Positions 9,852-18,411 of a stretch of 64,000 bases of DNA are shown here, one piece after another. The number at the start of each line of letters is the position of its first letter. Within the stretch, counting starts at the first letter, position 1. The translations under genes and the position numbers were made by a program. The notes beneath the pieces are model-generated. The model saw only the letters and a program-made list of their open reading frames with translations. It searched no databases and was not told where the DNA came from. Source of the stretch: Tatumella sp. JGM118 (lineage in GTDB: Bacteria; Pseudomonadota; Gammaproteobacteria; Enterobacterales; Enterobacteriaceae); assembly GCF_018257515.1 (NCBI RefSeq), contig NZ_JAERJR010000010.1, positions 44,945 through 108,944 of the forward strand. The letters run 5' to 3'.

Positions 9852-11033
9852 CTACCGGGGAAGGCATGAGGTATAGGCCACGGCAATCCTGCCTTGCCCG
9901 CTGAGTAAAACCCCCTGCTCTGAGGCCGGAATAAATAATGATTCCCCCGGGGATAAACCCAGGGTTTGTCCCCCGGCGGTACAGCGGGCACTTCCCTGCA
10001 GACAAAAGAATATCCTCGGCCCCTGCCAGCGGACCGGCTGTGGCGATGGCGGTAATTCTGCCACCGAGAAACAAAAATCAGGGACCGGGACCGGGAAAGC
10101 CTGTTCGCCGGGCAGTAACTCCGGCGGGGTAAGCAGAGAGGACGCGGGACGGCTACTGAAATCTACAGAAGCGACTAATTCATCAATATCTATATGCTTA
10201 CTGGTAAGGCCGGCCCGTAAGACGTTATCGGAATTAGCCATAATTTCCAGCCCGTTGCCGGAAAGGTAAGCATGCGGAGTTCGGGCATGCAGAAACATAG
10301 CCTCCCCCGGTGCCAGCTGCAGCACATTTAACAATAGCGGCATAAAACGCCCCGCGTCATCGGGGTAATGCTGGCGGAGTGTTTGTACCGCGTCCCAGGC
10401 GGGCCCCTGTTGTCGCTGACAGCAGTCATCAAGCTGTTGCAGCGCCTGTGTTCTCTCTTCCCCCTGCAAACGCAGCAGACAGGTAAACAGCTGTTGCAGG
10501 GCATCGCTGTCCGGGTGCCGGACGAACGCGGCGATCTGTGGGTGGGCAGCGGTAAGATGACGAAATAATGCCGTGATTTCACTCAGCTCACGAAAACCAT
10601 TCATCGCCAGAAACGGGGTCAGCGCATAAAGCAGCTCTGGCTTATGATTATCGTCTTTATAATTACGTTGCGGGGAGCCTTGCGGAATACCGGCCTGATT
10701 TTCCCGGGCAAATCCCAGTCCGGCCGAACGCTTATCCGGATGTACCTGAACTGAGAGTGCGCTCTCAGCACAGAGGACTTTAAAAAGATACGGCAGACGC
10801 CCAAAACTTGCTGAAATTGCCGGGCCGAGCATCCCGGTGTTGTCGGCCGAGATCAGCACCTGCAGGCTTTGCGGCTGGCCGTCAATCACCACCCCGGAAC
10901 TGGCTGCCGGATGAGCCCCCATCCAGAGTTCGGCCATCGGCTGGTTATGCGGATTACTGATGCCATATAAGTCAGTTAATGCTGTTTTACTGCCCCAGTC
11001 ATAATGCTGTACAGGATTGATTAGTTTCCACAT
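9852..11033 (-). CDS. manA: Mannose-6-phosphate isomerase ManA
   Basis: 393 residues, the type I zinc enzyme interconverting mannose-6-P and fructose-6-P. Zinc ligands can be placed in SVQVHPDK (Gln and His), HKPELLYAL (Glu) and TPHAYLSGNGLEIMANSDN (His); the last segment is the type I signature. It lies 368 bases upstream of manX on the same strand. ManXYZ imports mannose as mannose-6-P, so the pairing makes metabolic sense, and the enzyme also opens the route to GDP-mannose, although no manB/manC is in this window. Confidence 0.95.
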   Translation of the reverse strand: MWKLINPVQHYDWGSKTALTDLYGISNPHNQPMAELWMGAHPAASSGVVIDGQPQSLQVLISADNTGMLGPAISASFGRLPYLFKVLCAESALSVQVHPDKRSAGLGFARENQAGIPQGSPQRNYKDDNHKPELLYALTPFLAMNGFRELSEITALFRHLTAAHPQIAAFVRHPDSDALQQLFTCLLRLQGEERTQALQQLDDCCQRQQGPAWDAVQTLRQHYPDDAGRFMPLLLNVLQLAPGEAMFLHARTPHAYLSGNGLEIMANSDNVLRAGLTSKHIDIDELVASVDFSSRPASSLLTPPELLPGEQAFPVPVPDFCFSVAELPPSPQPVRWQGPRIFFCLQGSARCTAGGQTLGLSPGESLFIPASEQGVLLSGQGRIAVAYTSCLPR

Positions 11034-11410
11034 GGGTTACTCTCTGTTTCTGAAGTTTTTCAGCAACAGAACGTAACCTAATCATTCCGGAAAGAAGCGC
11101 TCTTTCTGGCGAAAGATATTAAAACCGGGATCCAGCGCAAATTAAATTTCCATCAGGACAAAAAAACGCCCTGAATAAAACCCCGGGTAATAAAAAACAA
11201 AATATTAAAGATATCTGAATCACAAAATGAAAAAATATTGATAATCAGCAACAGATTTAATGGAATTAAACGATAGACCGAAATCACTGCACGGCAGATA
11301 ACAGACAAAATAGTTAATAACATCAGCCAGCTGCTGATCAATACACCCTCCGTACAGTGAGTATGGATTATTCAATATCCAAAAATTCTGCTTAACTCAC
11401 CTCCGTTAGC
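11034..11410. other. AT-rich intergenic stretch between manA and the effector/immunity array
   Basis: 377 bases. A hydrophobic minus-strand frame of 62 codons (11153-11341) has no recognisable relatives and no ribosome binding site, and is probably chance in AT-rich sequence. The manA promoter must lie near 11040-11120. No terminator hairpin was identified. Confidence 0.4.
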
Positions 11411-11848
11411 TCAGAACTCACGCTGCACCGTGATATAGTCGTTAAAACGGATGGAGCACTCTTCTTCGTTAACCAGGGAAGACCCGATGAAAATATTTTT
11501 TTTACTGTCTGGTGAAAGATAAGTGTATTTCACAACCAGGTTAACCGCGTGATAATCATAAAAAGTGCTGAAATAATCGTCCAGTGTTAACACAATATCT
11601 CCCAATCGCAACTGATCCCTCGTGCGGGAAGCTGCTGCGTATTGCAATGCCAGTGGCTGGCTGACAGGCGTTTCTGCCAGTTGCTCCATGATCGGTAAGC
11701 CCGATACAGCCGCAGTGAGCCCCGTATCCTCCAGCATTTTCCGGGTCATCTCAAGTTCCACCGCCGACCCTGGCACCACACAAGGGTTGGCGGCAATCAC
11801 TGAGCCGGGAAGCAGAAAAAGTAAAAATATACCGCGGATAATTTTCAT
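11411..11848 (-). CDS. Exported Tldi1-like immunity candidate, module A
   Basis: 145 residues with a clear signal peptide (MKIIRGIFLLFLLPGSVIA, cleaved before ANPC). The mature protein has two cysteines, in NPCVVPGS and NEEECSIRF, probably disulfide-bonded in the periplasm. It ends with YITVQREF, shared nearly exactly with the module B partner and as YITQRRDF with module C. Its ATG overlaps the effector stop by 4 bases (ATGA). A periplasmic protein encoded directly after a peptidoglycan-targeting enzyme fits an immunity protein that protects against a sister cell's effector. The function is inferred from context, not from a recognised domain. Confidence 0.7.
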   Translation of the reverse strand: MKIIRGIFLLFLLPGSVIAANPCVVPGSAVELEMTRKMLEDTGLTAAVSGLPIMEQLAETPVSQPLALQYAAASRTRDQLRLGDIVLTLDDYFSTFYDYHAVNLVVKYTYLSPDSKKNIFIGSSLVNEEECSIRFNDYITVQREF

Positions 11849-12210
11849 TTGATGACCAGCCGATGATCGCCACTATTCCATATCGTCCGGCGATAGCCGA
11901 AATCTGCAACAATACAACCCTTTGAGGCCGTGCCGGGAAACTTTTGGCTATCACCATGGATCACAAACCCCGTTCTGCCGCACATCGCATTATCTCTATG
12001 TGGGATGAGCGGAAGACTGTAAGGTCCGGTGAGTGGAGAGTATCGCGGAGGATTAATGGTATAAGTCCCTGCAGGTAACGGCCCTTTGTTTTTTATACAC
12101 TGGAATACAGGCATATTTTTAAACCCGGGGGCACCCGCATACATTGCATCAAACTGATAAACGTCATTCAGGTAGAATTTTCTCTCCGAAACAATGTACG
12201 TCCATGTCAT
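11845..12210 (-). CDS. DUF2778/Tlde1-like L,D-transpeptidase effector, module A
   Basis: 121 residues without a signal peptide. It begins MTWTYIVSERKFYLNDVYQF, a DUF2778 hallmark, then NKGPLPAGTY, and ends with a catalytic-type motif in which His (VIHGDS) and Cys (SKGCIV) are placed as in L,D-transpeptidases. Tlde1 proteins are type VI secretion effectors that cleave or exchange D-amino acids on peptidoglycan in the target periplasm (family knowledge). GAGGTG lies upstream of the ATG. No type VI secretion structural gene is in this window, so delivery is unknown. A, B and C effectors are each 366 bp when B's frame is repaired. Confidence 0.8.
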   Translation of the reverse strand: MTWTYIVSERKFYLNDVYQFDAMYAGAPGFKNMPVFQCIKNKGPLPAGTYTINPPRYSPLTGPYSLPLIPHRDNAMCGRTGFVIHGDSQKFPGTASKGCIVADFGYRRTIWNSGDHRLVIK

Positions 12211-12310
12211 AATTCACCTCACAATAATATTTTAACGTTAAGAACTGATTTAACGCGGCAAGGCAGGCATCCTGTTAAAAATTCAGGCAGGTGTGTCCAG
12301 ACTGAACACA

Positions 12311-12742
12311 TCAAAATTCACGCTGCACCGTAATATAGCCATTAAAACGGATGGAGCACTCGTCACTATTCACAATTGAGGTCCCGATATATATGTTCCT
12401 CTTATCTGCCATTGAGGTATAGGTATATTTCACCGTCAGGTTGACTGCCTGCTGACCGAAATAAATATCATGATAACGGTCGATACTAAGAGTGGTGACG
12501 CCAGGTCTTTTTGTGTCACGGGTATGGTCAGCGACAGTATACTGCATCGCCAGAAAATGGCCGACCGGCACAGAACTTAATTGTTCCATTTCTGCTGCGC
12601 CTAAAACTGCATGACTGAGGCCTGTGTCCTCAGATAACTGAGAAGTCATGCCCAGTTCAACCGAAGACCCTGAAACCACACAGGGATTGCTGGCATAAGA
12701 AACCCCGGGGATCAGTATTAATAATCCGGCTAACGCGTTCAT
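12311..12742 (-). CDS. Exported Tldi1-like immunity candidate, module B
   Basis: 143 residues from the ATG at 12742 (MNALAGLLILIPGVSYAS, a signal peptide), which overlaps the module B effector stop as ATGA. Very similar to the module A partner: NPCVVSGSSVEL, EDTGL, MEQLSSVPV, VNLTVKYTY, DECSIRFNGYITVQREF. The two Cys are conserved. It is intact even though its effector is frameshifted, as expected where immunity outlasts a dead toxin and still protects against relatives. A longer in-frame extension to 12877 runs through effector sequence and is not the real start. Confidence 0.7.
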   Translation of the reverse strand: MNALAGLLILIPGVSYASNPCVVSGSSVELGMTSQLSEDTGLSHAVLGAAEMEQLSSVPVGHFLAMQYTVADHTRDTKRPGVTTLSIDRYHDIYFGQQAVNLTVKYTYTSMADKRNIYIGTSIVNSDECSIRFNGYITVQREF

Positions 12743-13103
12743 TTTACAACCAGCCAGCGGTCCCCGCTTTGCCAAATCCGCTCTCTGTAAGAACGTGCCA
12801 TCACGATACATCCTTTCGAGGCAGAGCCTGGTAAGGTCAGACTGTCTCCATGGATCATAAACGCTTCCCGCCCGCACATATTATTATCGGGGTCCGGCAG
12901 TAACGGCAGTGTGAAAGGCCCTGTGGCAGAAGAAAGATAAGGCGAACCAATGCGGTATGTACCCGAAGGTAATGGTCCCTTATTTTTAAGACATTGATAA
13001 CGGTCCTGATCTTTATAACCGGGAGCACCGGCATAACGGGCACTGAACTGATAAACCCCTCACGAAGAAATTGTCTGTCAGATATAATGTACGTCCATGT
13101 CAT
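12739..13103 (-). pseudogene. Tlde1-like effector of module B, broken by a one-base frameshift
   Basis: Begins MTWTYIISDRQFLREG from the ATG at 13103 (AGGAG upstream), then leaves frame. In the next frame the family sequence continues: YQFSARYAGAPGYKD, NKGPLPSGTYRIG, FMIHGDS and SKGCIVMARSYRE, to a TGA at 12739 overlapping the immunity ATG. The break is at a run of four C (13056-13059; G on the coding strand). Adding one G would give EGVYQF as in modules A and C and restore exactly 121 residues. The catalytic His and Cys codons remain. It may be a true mutation, slippage at a G run, or a sequencing error. Confidence 0.8.
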
Positions 13104-13463
13104 AAACACTCTCCTGAGTAAAAGTAATCAGTATCAGAATTACTTTTAAATCGATATGTGAAAAGTGTATTTATTTGAAATAACGATCGGGGTCACAATA
13201 ATAATGCAAACAATGTAGGATTTTAATTGAGCTATTGCTAAAGGGGTTACTAAGAAAAGTACGGAGGGTTAAAACAGCGGGTAGAAGGCAAAAAGTAAAA
13301 AGGACATTAAGAGAAAAAATACCGGAGATAAGAATAAAACAGAAAATTAAATATAAAATGAAATCCCCCTTACCCTGCCGGCAGATAAAAAAGGCGAAGA
13401 AATTTCAGCCCTGGGAAGTTAAGGACTGATACCCACACCAGGAGACATTAAAACACCAGGACA
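13104..13463. other. Intergenic stretch with a purine-rich tract
   Basis: 360 bases with no supported gene. From about 13238 to 13375 the plus strand is markedly purine-rich, giving a chance Lys/Arg-rich frame (13235-13429) that would need a TTG start without a ribosome binding site. No hairpin terminator was seen after module C. Confidence 0.4.
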
Positions 13464-13898
13464 TCAGAAATCCCGTCGCTGAGTAATATACCCTGCGAAT
13501 GCCACCGAACATTCATTATCATTGATAATCGAAGCCGCAATATAAACATTCGTCTTGTTATTCGGGAAATGATAGATATAACGAACCGTCTCCAGCACGG
13601 GATGCGCCTCTGTAAAGATGCGGAAATAATCATCCCGGGTAAGAATGCTTCCTCCCGGGAGCTTGCTGGCTGCCGCATAGGACGCATCCGCTAACTGGCC
13701 CGCCAGTAAATCCCCGGCCGCGACTGTAGATAACACCTTCATCACTGGAACAGGAAATTTTCGGGTGACCAATCCGGTGTCTTTTTCGATTTGGTCTTTC
13801 AGCATGATTTCCGGTGCAGCCCCCGGAACAGCACAAGGTGTGCTGTCTGCGCAGGCGTTACCGGTAAACAGCGCAAGAATTAAAGGATAGATTTTCAT
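13464..13898 (-). CDS. Exported Tldi1-like immunity candidate, module C
   Basis: 144 residues: signal peptide MKIYPLILALFTGNACA, then TPCAVPGAAPEI, KDTGL, a central Ala/Gly-rich region, VYIAASIINDNECSVAF and the ending YITQRRDF. It is the most diverged of the three partners but keeps the spacing of the two cysteines (TPC and ECS) and the C-terminal signature. Its ATG overlaps the effector stop by 4 bases. The divergence suggests it recognises its own effector specifically, which is inference. Confidence 0.7.
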   Translation of the reverse strand: MKIYPLILALFTGNACADSTPCAVPGAAPEIMLKDQIEKDTGLVTRKFPVPVMKVLSTVAAGDLLAGQLADASYAAASKLPGGSILTRDDYFRIFTEAHPVLETVRYIYHFPNNKTNVYIAASIINDNECSVAFAGYITQRRDF

Positions 13899-14260
13899 AG
13901 AACGATTAACTCATGGTCATTACTCAGCCAGATAGCTCTGCGGTGTTGTGGATCCATAACAATACATCCCTGCGATGCTGTGCCGGGCTCCCTGCGGCTA
14001 TCGCCATGGATCATAAAAGCACTTCGTCCACACATCTGGTTAGCAGCATCCGGTATCAGTGGCAGGGAATAATAACCTGTAGTTGAGGAGTTAACCGGGG
14101 CGGCAATCCGGTATTTTCCCGCAGGGAGAGGCCCTTTGTTAATAAGGCATTGATACTGTGAATCATCCTTATAACCCTGAGCTCCTGCATACAAAGCAGA
14201 AAACCGATAAATACCGTTATGGAAAAACATCCGGGTACTCACCCGATACGTCCATGTCAT
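13895..14260 (-). CDS. DUF2778/Tlde1-like L,D-transpeptidase effector, module C
   Basis: 121 residues from the ATG at 14260 (MTWTYRVSTRMFFHNGIYRF), preceded by AGGAG; a start at 14278 would remove this fit. Family landmarks are YAGAQGYKDDSQYQC, NKGPLPAGKYRI, CGRSAFMIHGDS and TASQGCIVMD, giving the His and Cys expected for catalysis. First gene transcribed in the three-module array and the best preserved together with module A. It lies about 200 bases from IS3-family debris, so the array may have been mobile or assembled by recombination. Confidence 0.8.
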   Translation of the reverse strand: MTWTYRVSTRMFFHNGIYRFSALYAGAQGYKDDSQYQCLINKGPLPAGKYRIAAPVNSSTTGYYSLPLIPDAANQMCGRSAFMIHGDSRREPGTASQGCIVMDPQHRRAIWLSNDHELIVL

Positions 14261-14457
14261 AACCACTCCTGATAACAATTAGTGAAGAAAAACCCCTACC
14301 TGAATTCACGGAGAGCACAGTACAGGAAGAAGGAAAGCTCAGGGTTAGGTCTAAACCGGAAGTAGTATGCTGGCCGGGAGGAGAAGGGACAAAGTGCTGA
14401 AGCCGGATTTAAGAGCAGGATCACAGCTTATATCAGTAAATCAGAGGATTACATCAG

Positions 14458-14700
14458 ATGGACAGTGTGGCGGGAAAGACTCTTACAAAGGCTGAAGCCG
14501 TTGCGCAGATGGAAGGAATATCGGAAGCTACCCTGTATAACTGGCGCAATCAGAGGGTAAACCGGTGTCCGTCGCCGAAAAAAAGTGAGCAATAATCTGA
14601 AGAAGCTCGCTTTGTCGCAATAGTCGAAACCGCTACGCGTTCTGAAGTTGTGTAAGCATTCCTGCAAAAAGAACCATTCATTTTTAGAGATCTTCGGACA
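14458..14700 (+). pseudogene. Remnant of an IS3-family orfA
   Basis: The plus strand reads ISEATLYNWRNQRVN, the helix-turn-helix region of IS3-type OrfA proteins, then stops at 14593-14595. Past the stop, the same frame continues with EEARFVAIVETATRSE, another recognisable OrfA segment, before a second stop. No intact transposase, terminal repeat or target duplication was found, so the element is dead. Confidence 0.6.
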
Positions 14701-14730
14701 TACTGAATATGTTTACTGAAGGAGGTCGCT

Positions 14731-15032
14731 AAACGTAAAGGCCGATTTACTGAACACCAGATTATCGCCGTTCTGAAGTCCGTTGAATGACGTAACAAGA
14801 GCGTTCGCCGCCTCACAGGGATTCATCATGTGTACGACGCCAGTAGGTAGTCCGGAGAGCAATAGGGTGACTGAATCGTTCGTTAAAACGTTCAAGCGTG
14901 ACTAGGTTTATGTGAATGACCTGCCGAATGCCATGACCGTTAATGGGAGAACTGACAGAATGGATGGAAGACTATAATAACAGGCATCCCCATGGAGGGT
15001 GAAAATGCGGTCACCAAAGGAATACATAAGTT
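14731..15032 (+). pseudogene. Internally deleted IS3-family (IS407-like) transposase remnant
   Basis: It starts with an OrfA-like KGRFTEHQIIAVLKS, then jumps to the end of OrfB: ESFVKTFKRD, a stop, VYVNDLPNAMTV, a frameshift, LTEWMEDYNNRHPHGG, a further shift, and KMRSPKEYI. These are the hallmark C-terminal motifs of IS3/IS407-group OrfB. The middle of the element is missing. It marks a former insertion point between the exopolysaccharide operon and the effector array. Confidence 0.7.
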
Positions 15033-15109
15033 CGTTACTAGGTATAAATTAACCGTATCCGGTTTAGCGGGGAAAACTCTAAAGCATAAAAAAACGTACG
15101 AACGAGATT

Positions 15110-15151
15110 AAGGATAAGGATAAGGATAAGGATAAGGATAAGGATAAGGAT
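15110..15151. repeat. Simple sequence repeat, AAGGAT x 7
   Basis: Seven perfect tandem copies of the hexamer AAGGAT fill 42 bases. They sit about 100 bases downstream of the wzx stop and beyond the IS3 remnants, in sequence without a gene. Slipped-strand variation in copy number is possible, but no reading frame or promoter that it would switch was identified. Confidence 0.9.
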
Positions 15152-15251
15152 ATATGATTTATAACTTTTCCATTGAATTTTTATAATTAACTAAATCGTA
15201 GTGGAAACTTATGAAGATTTAGTCACCATAAATTCCCACGTAACTTATTAA

Positions 15252-16541
15252 CTATAGATATGTCCTTACATTAAAAACACTGAGATGAACTTTCAATAAC
15301 TCACCTGATCTGAAGAAATAATTTAGTAATGTAGTAGATAAAACTTCAGTAATTAGCAACGAATAAACAGCACCACTCAAACCAAAATACCTAATCATAA
15401 CGAAAGACAAAAGAACATTAAAAACCATCAAGACATTTGTTTTTCTCTGAAGATAAGAGTAACCATTGAAATTCATTATGTATCTTTCTGATACCGTACT
15501 CAAACCAGAAAACAAACAGATAAAAACCATTGGTATGAGAACAGTGTTAGCCTCTATAAACTTCTGACCATATAATTGATTTATAATAAAATGACCAAAG
15601 ATAACAAAAAACAACAAGCTACATAAAGATATAACAACAATTATAGATATTATTCTGGCTATAATTTTACGGGACTGGTTTATATCATTTTCTTTATAAA
15701 CCTGAGTCATAAAAGAAGATATTAGTGCGTTTAAAACAAAATGGAAACTCGTCCCTAAAGTAGCGGCTACTGTGTAGATACCTAATTCATATTTAGAATG
15801 ATACCCCAAGAAAATCTGGGATATTTTTGTAAAAATTTCAACAGACAAAGTATAAAAAACCAACTTCCGCCCTATTAAAACCATTGCCTTTCTAACGTAA
15901 ACCTTATTTTTTTTAACTTGCTCTATATTTAAAACCCTGTACTTCCTATAGAAAAAAGTTCTTAATAAAAATGGAACCAGAGTAACCAAAACAACCGGAA
16001 CACACAGATACTCAGGAGAAAGTTTAAAATAAGCTATTACATATCTAAAGAACAGAGAAACCAGAACTCCACTAACATTGCATATAGTATTAACTTTAGA
16101 CTTTAATATTGCGTTAAAATAGATACTATAAACATCCTTTGTCAAAAAATACACAGCGAGACAGGAAGACAATGAGAAAATAAAAGTTAATGAGTCAGAT
16201 GAAATATAAACATAGGATATCAAAAGCAAAGAAAAAACAAAGAATATTAATTCACGAGTTTTTTTTGTAGCATGAATTATTTTCTCTCCTAACTTTATAT
16301 TTTTGCTTATCCTTTGAAAAATAACATCATCGGTACCGAGCATAGCAACGCTACGAACAATAGCGAAGATAGAGGCAGCATAAGTAAGCTTACCAAAGTT
16401 AACAGGGCCTATATATTTAGCTACGAAAGATGTAACAAAAATGAGTCCAAAGATAGAAACAATTTTTTCAGACATCATCCAGAAAGAGTTTTTCAATACA
16501 TGTGCGTTGCTGCTTAGCTTAGTTAATATTTTGAATTGCAT
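15252..16541 (-). CDS. wzx: Wzx-type polysaccharide flippase
   Basis: 429 residues with 12 or so hydrophobic segments spread over the whole length and the N-terminal pattern LKNSFWMMSEKIVSIFGLIFVTSFVAKYIGP of the MOP/PST flippase family. It is expected to move the undecaprenyl-linked repeat unit across the inner membrane for Wzy polymerisation. It is the last gene of the exopolysaccharide operon and strongly AT-rich like the glycosyltransferases before it, as usual for serotype-specific cassettes. No terminator hairpin was found right after it. Confidence 0.9.
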   Translation of the reverse strand: MQFKILTKLSSNAHVLKNSFWMMSEKIVSIFGLIFVTSFVAKYIGPVNFGKLTYAASIFAIVRSVAMLGTDDVIFQRISKNIKLGEKIIHATKKTRELIFFVFSLLLISYVYISSDSLTFIFSLSSCLAVYFLTKDVYSIYFNAILKSKVNTICNVSGVLVSLFFRYVIAYFKLSPEYLCVPVVLVTLVPFLLRTFFYRKYRVLNIEQVKKNKVYVRKAMVLIGRKLVFYTLSVEIFTKISQIFLGYHSKYELGIYTVAATLGTSFHFVLNALISSFMTQVYKENDINQSRKIIARIISIIVVISLCSLLFFVIFGHFIINQLYGQKFIEANTVLIPMVFICLFSGLSTVSERYIMNFNGYSYLQRKTNVLMVFNVLLSFVMIRYFGLSGAVYSLLITEVLSTTLLNYFFRSGELLKVHLSVFNVRTYL

Positions 16542-16579
16542 TTTTAGTCCTGAAAAAGTCCTTAATGAAAGCCATCTGA

Positions 16580-17494
16580 TTAAGAAATATGCTGTATTAT
16601 CTGAGAGGTATATTCATCGTCATTTAAATGATTACCATCTGAAGATACCGCACCAACTTCATTAACATTTTTTCCAGCAACAGCAGTTTTTGAACTTGCA
16701 TTAGATAGCATCCACTCATACTCAATATCAATGTGGCCGGTGTCTATACATCTGATGCCGGCTTTACTTAAATCAAAAGAAAGTATTGTTGCTGTAGGCC
16801 CCAAGGATATTAATACTATGTCATACATATTTTTATGCTCGATTATTGAATCATAAATTTCATCATATAAATCAAATGCATTTTTATTTAATGTGGTAAT
16901 TCTTAAAATACATGCCGAGGTATTTAACAAATCATTACCAACGCCAAGCTTAGTCCCGGCACCTTCAACGATTAAAACCCTCAGACCTGACAACAACCGC
17001 CTGAATTTATTGAATGCATGAGGAGCATTAAGTTTGCTTTTATAATCATTATATGGTCTGGTAACGGAGGTGTTACCAAACGTGTAAGTCCTGGAAAGTA
17101 AATTATTGTACTTATGAAAGAAGAAGGCTTTATGGAAAAACCAAAAAAGAGATGGTCCAGATTTAAAATTTTTTGTATTAAAAAACCCATCAGGCATACA
17201 CACAAGACAATTTTTATTTTTCTCAACATCATTTAAAACTTCAACTAACTTATCAGATAGCTTTTTGTTGAAGGTTTGAAAACCAATGTTTTTATAATGG
17301 AGCATTTCCAACTCCCCATCACCATATCTTGCAATAGATAGGTTTGGATTTTCAATCAAGTAATCCAGTGTTTCATCGATTGTTAGTACCTTAACAGACT
17401 TAACCTTTCTAAATATAAATAAATACATTACAGAAGCTAAAACAAGCTTAAATGGGAATCTTAATTTCTTATAGAATTTATTAATAAAATTCAT
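16580..17494 (-). CDS. Glycosyltransferase with GT-D fold (DUF1792/SP_1767 type)
   Basis: 304 residues from the ATG at 17494, which has GAGG about 7 bases upstream; the earlier frame start at 17506 is a TTG. An N-terminal hydrophobic segment (FPFKLVLASVMYLFIF) may anchor it to the inner membrane. SIARYGDGELEML near residue 55 and CIDTGHIDIEYEWML near the C-terminus are the signature motifs of the DUF1792 GT-D family, metal-independent or weakly metal-dependent glucosyltransferases. It probably adds one sugar of the repeat unit; donor and acceptor cannot be told from sequence. Confidence 0.8.
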   Translation of the reverse strand: MNFINKFYKKLRFPFKLVLASVMYLFIFRKVKSVKVLTIDETLDYLIENPNLSIARYGDGELEMLHYKNIGFQTFNKKLSDKLVEVLNDVEKNKNCLVCMPDGFFNTKNFKSGPSLFWFFHKAFFFHKYNNLLSRTYTFGNTSVTRPYNDYKSKLNAPHAFNKFRRLLSGLRVLIVEGAGTKLGVGNDLLNTSACILRITTLNKNAFDLYDEIYDSIIEHKNMYDIVLISLGPTATILSFDLSKAGIRCIDTGHIDIEYEWMLSNASSKTAVAGKNVNEVGAVSSDGNHLNDDEYTSQIIQHIS

Positions 17495-17495
17495 T

Positions 17496-18395
17496 TTAAA
17501 CCTCAATTTTTAATGAGTCTTTCCGAAACGATCTCATATATTCGTCACTAGCTACTTTAGGTATTTTCCTTGCAAAGAAACATCTACTTTCTTTAATCTT
17601 TAAACGATCACTAGGTTGAAGTATTCTTGGATATTCCGGACCTGTTTTCCAGTCGATATATCGCAATGAATTTGATGCTATCGTTTCATCATCAAAAAGT
17701 TTTATATCGGACCATGTCTTTATAATTGTGTGAAAAAAAACCTCATCGCAACAGTAAGAATGAATAAAAGAATCATAATACCATGTATTATTTTTTATAT
17801 AATCAATTACATATTCAACGCATTGATATGACATTCCAAACCAATTACTACCCTTGTATAACTCAGGAAACTCTTTATGATGAGACAAAAAACATTTATT
17901 TCTAAAAAATAAAAATTTCAATTTATCGAAGGCTTTACTTTTTATTTTGTTATAAATATTTTTCTTTCTTTTAAAATACCAAAAAGGGTATTTATACTTC
18001 ACCCTTTCGAGGGGGTTAACATAATTATCATTTTCACTTTGAAACTCGAAAAACTCATAGCCGGAATTATCCTTAAGGAAAACGGTTAAATCTTTCTGAC
18101 TAGTTAAAGGAATATCATCTCCCGAAAGAAGAAAAAAATAATCAAATTCCAATTTATAGGCATAGCTTAGTAATTTATAGGTAGCTTCAATTTGGCTGAA
18201 CGTTCCCCAGCAAATATCGACTCTGTCCTGAAGAAAAAAAACATTATCAATATCTATTGAAGAAAATTGTTGAAGATCTGATTTTTTATCGACATGAATA
18301 ATAACCAAATTATCCTTACAACTGGATAACTCATTTACTGTATAAAGCAAGGGGTCAGTAACTTCATGACAAGTGATAGCATAGATAATTTTCAT
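17496..18395 (-). CDS. GT14-type (core-2/I-branching) glycosyltransferase
   Basis: 299 residues from the ATG at 18395 (MKIIYAITCHEVTDPLLYTV; GGAG upstream). IIHVDKKSDL, WGTFSQIEATYKLL, FDYFFLLSGDDIPL and WFGMSYQCVEYVIDYI are typical of the GT14 beta-GlcNAc/xylosyltransferase family found in bacterial capsule loci. It is AT-rich and lies in the run of glycosyltransferases. The donor sugar is unknown: GlcNAc, xylose and other sugars are used by this family. Confidence 0.85.
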   Translation of the reverse strand: MKIIYAITCHEVTDPLLYTVNELSSCKDNLVIIHVDKKSDLQQFSSIDIDNVFFLQDRVDICWGTFSQIEATYKLLSYAYKLEFDYFFLLSGDDIPLTSQKDLTVFLKDNSGYEFFEFQSENDNYVNPLERVKYKYPFWYFKRKKNIYNKIKSKAFDKLKFLFFRNKCFLSHHKEFPELYKGSNWFGMSYQCVEYVIDYIKNNTWYYDSFIHSYCCDEVFFHTIIKTWSDIKLFDDETIASNSLRYIDWKTGPEYPRILQPSDRLKIKESRCFFARKIPKVASDEYMRSFRKDSLKIEV

Positions 18396-18411
18396 AGGAG
18401 CTCCGAAAATG

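Noticed and set aside
11153..11341. Hydrophobic 62-codon minus-strand frame
   Set aside because: AT-rich intergenic sequence readily gives such frames; no ribosome binding site or family resemblance.
13235..13429. Lys/Arg-rich 64-codon plus-strand frame
   Set aside because: Needs a TTG start without ribosome binding site; composition reflects the purine-rich tract.
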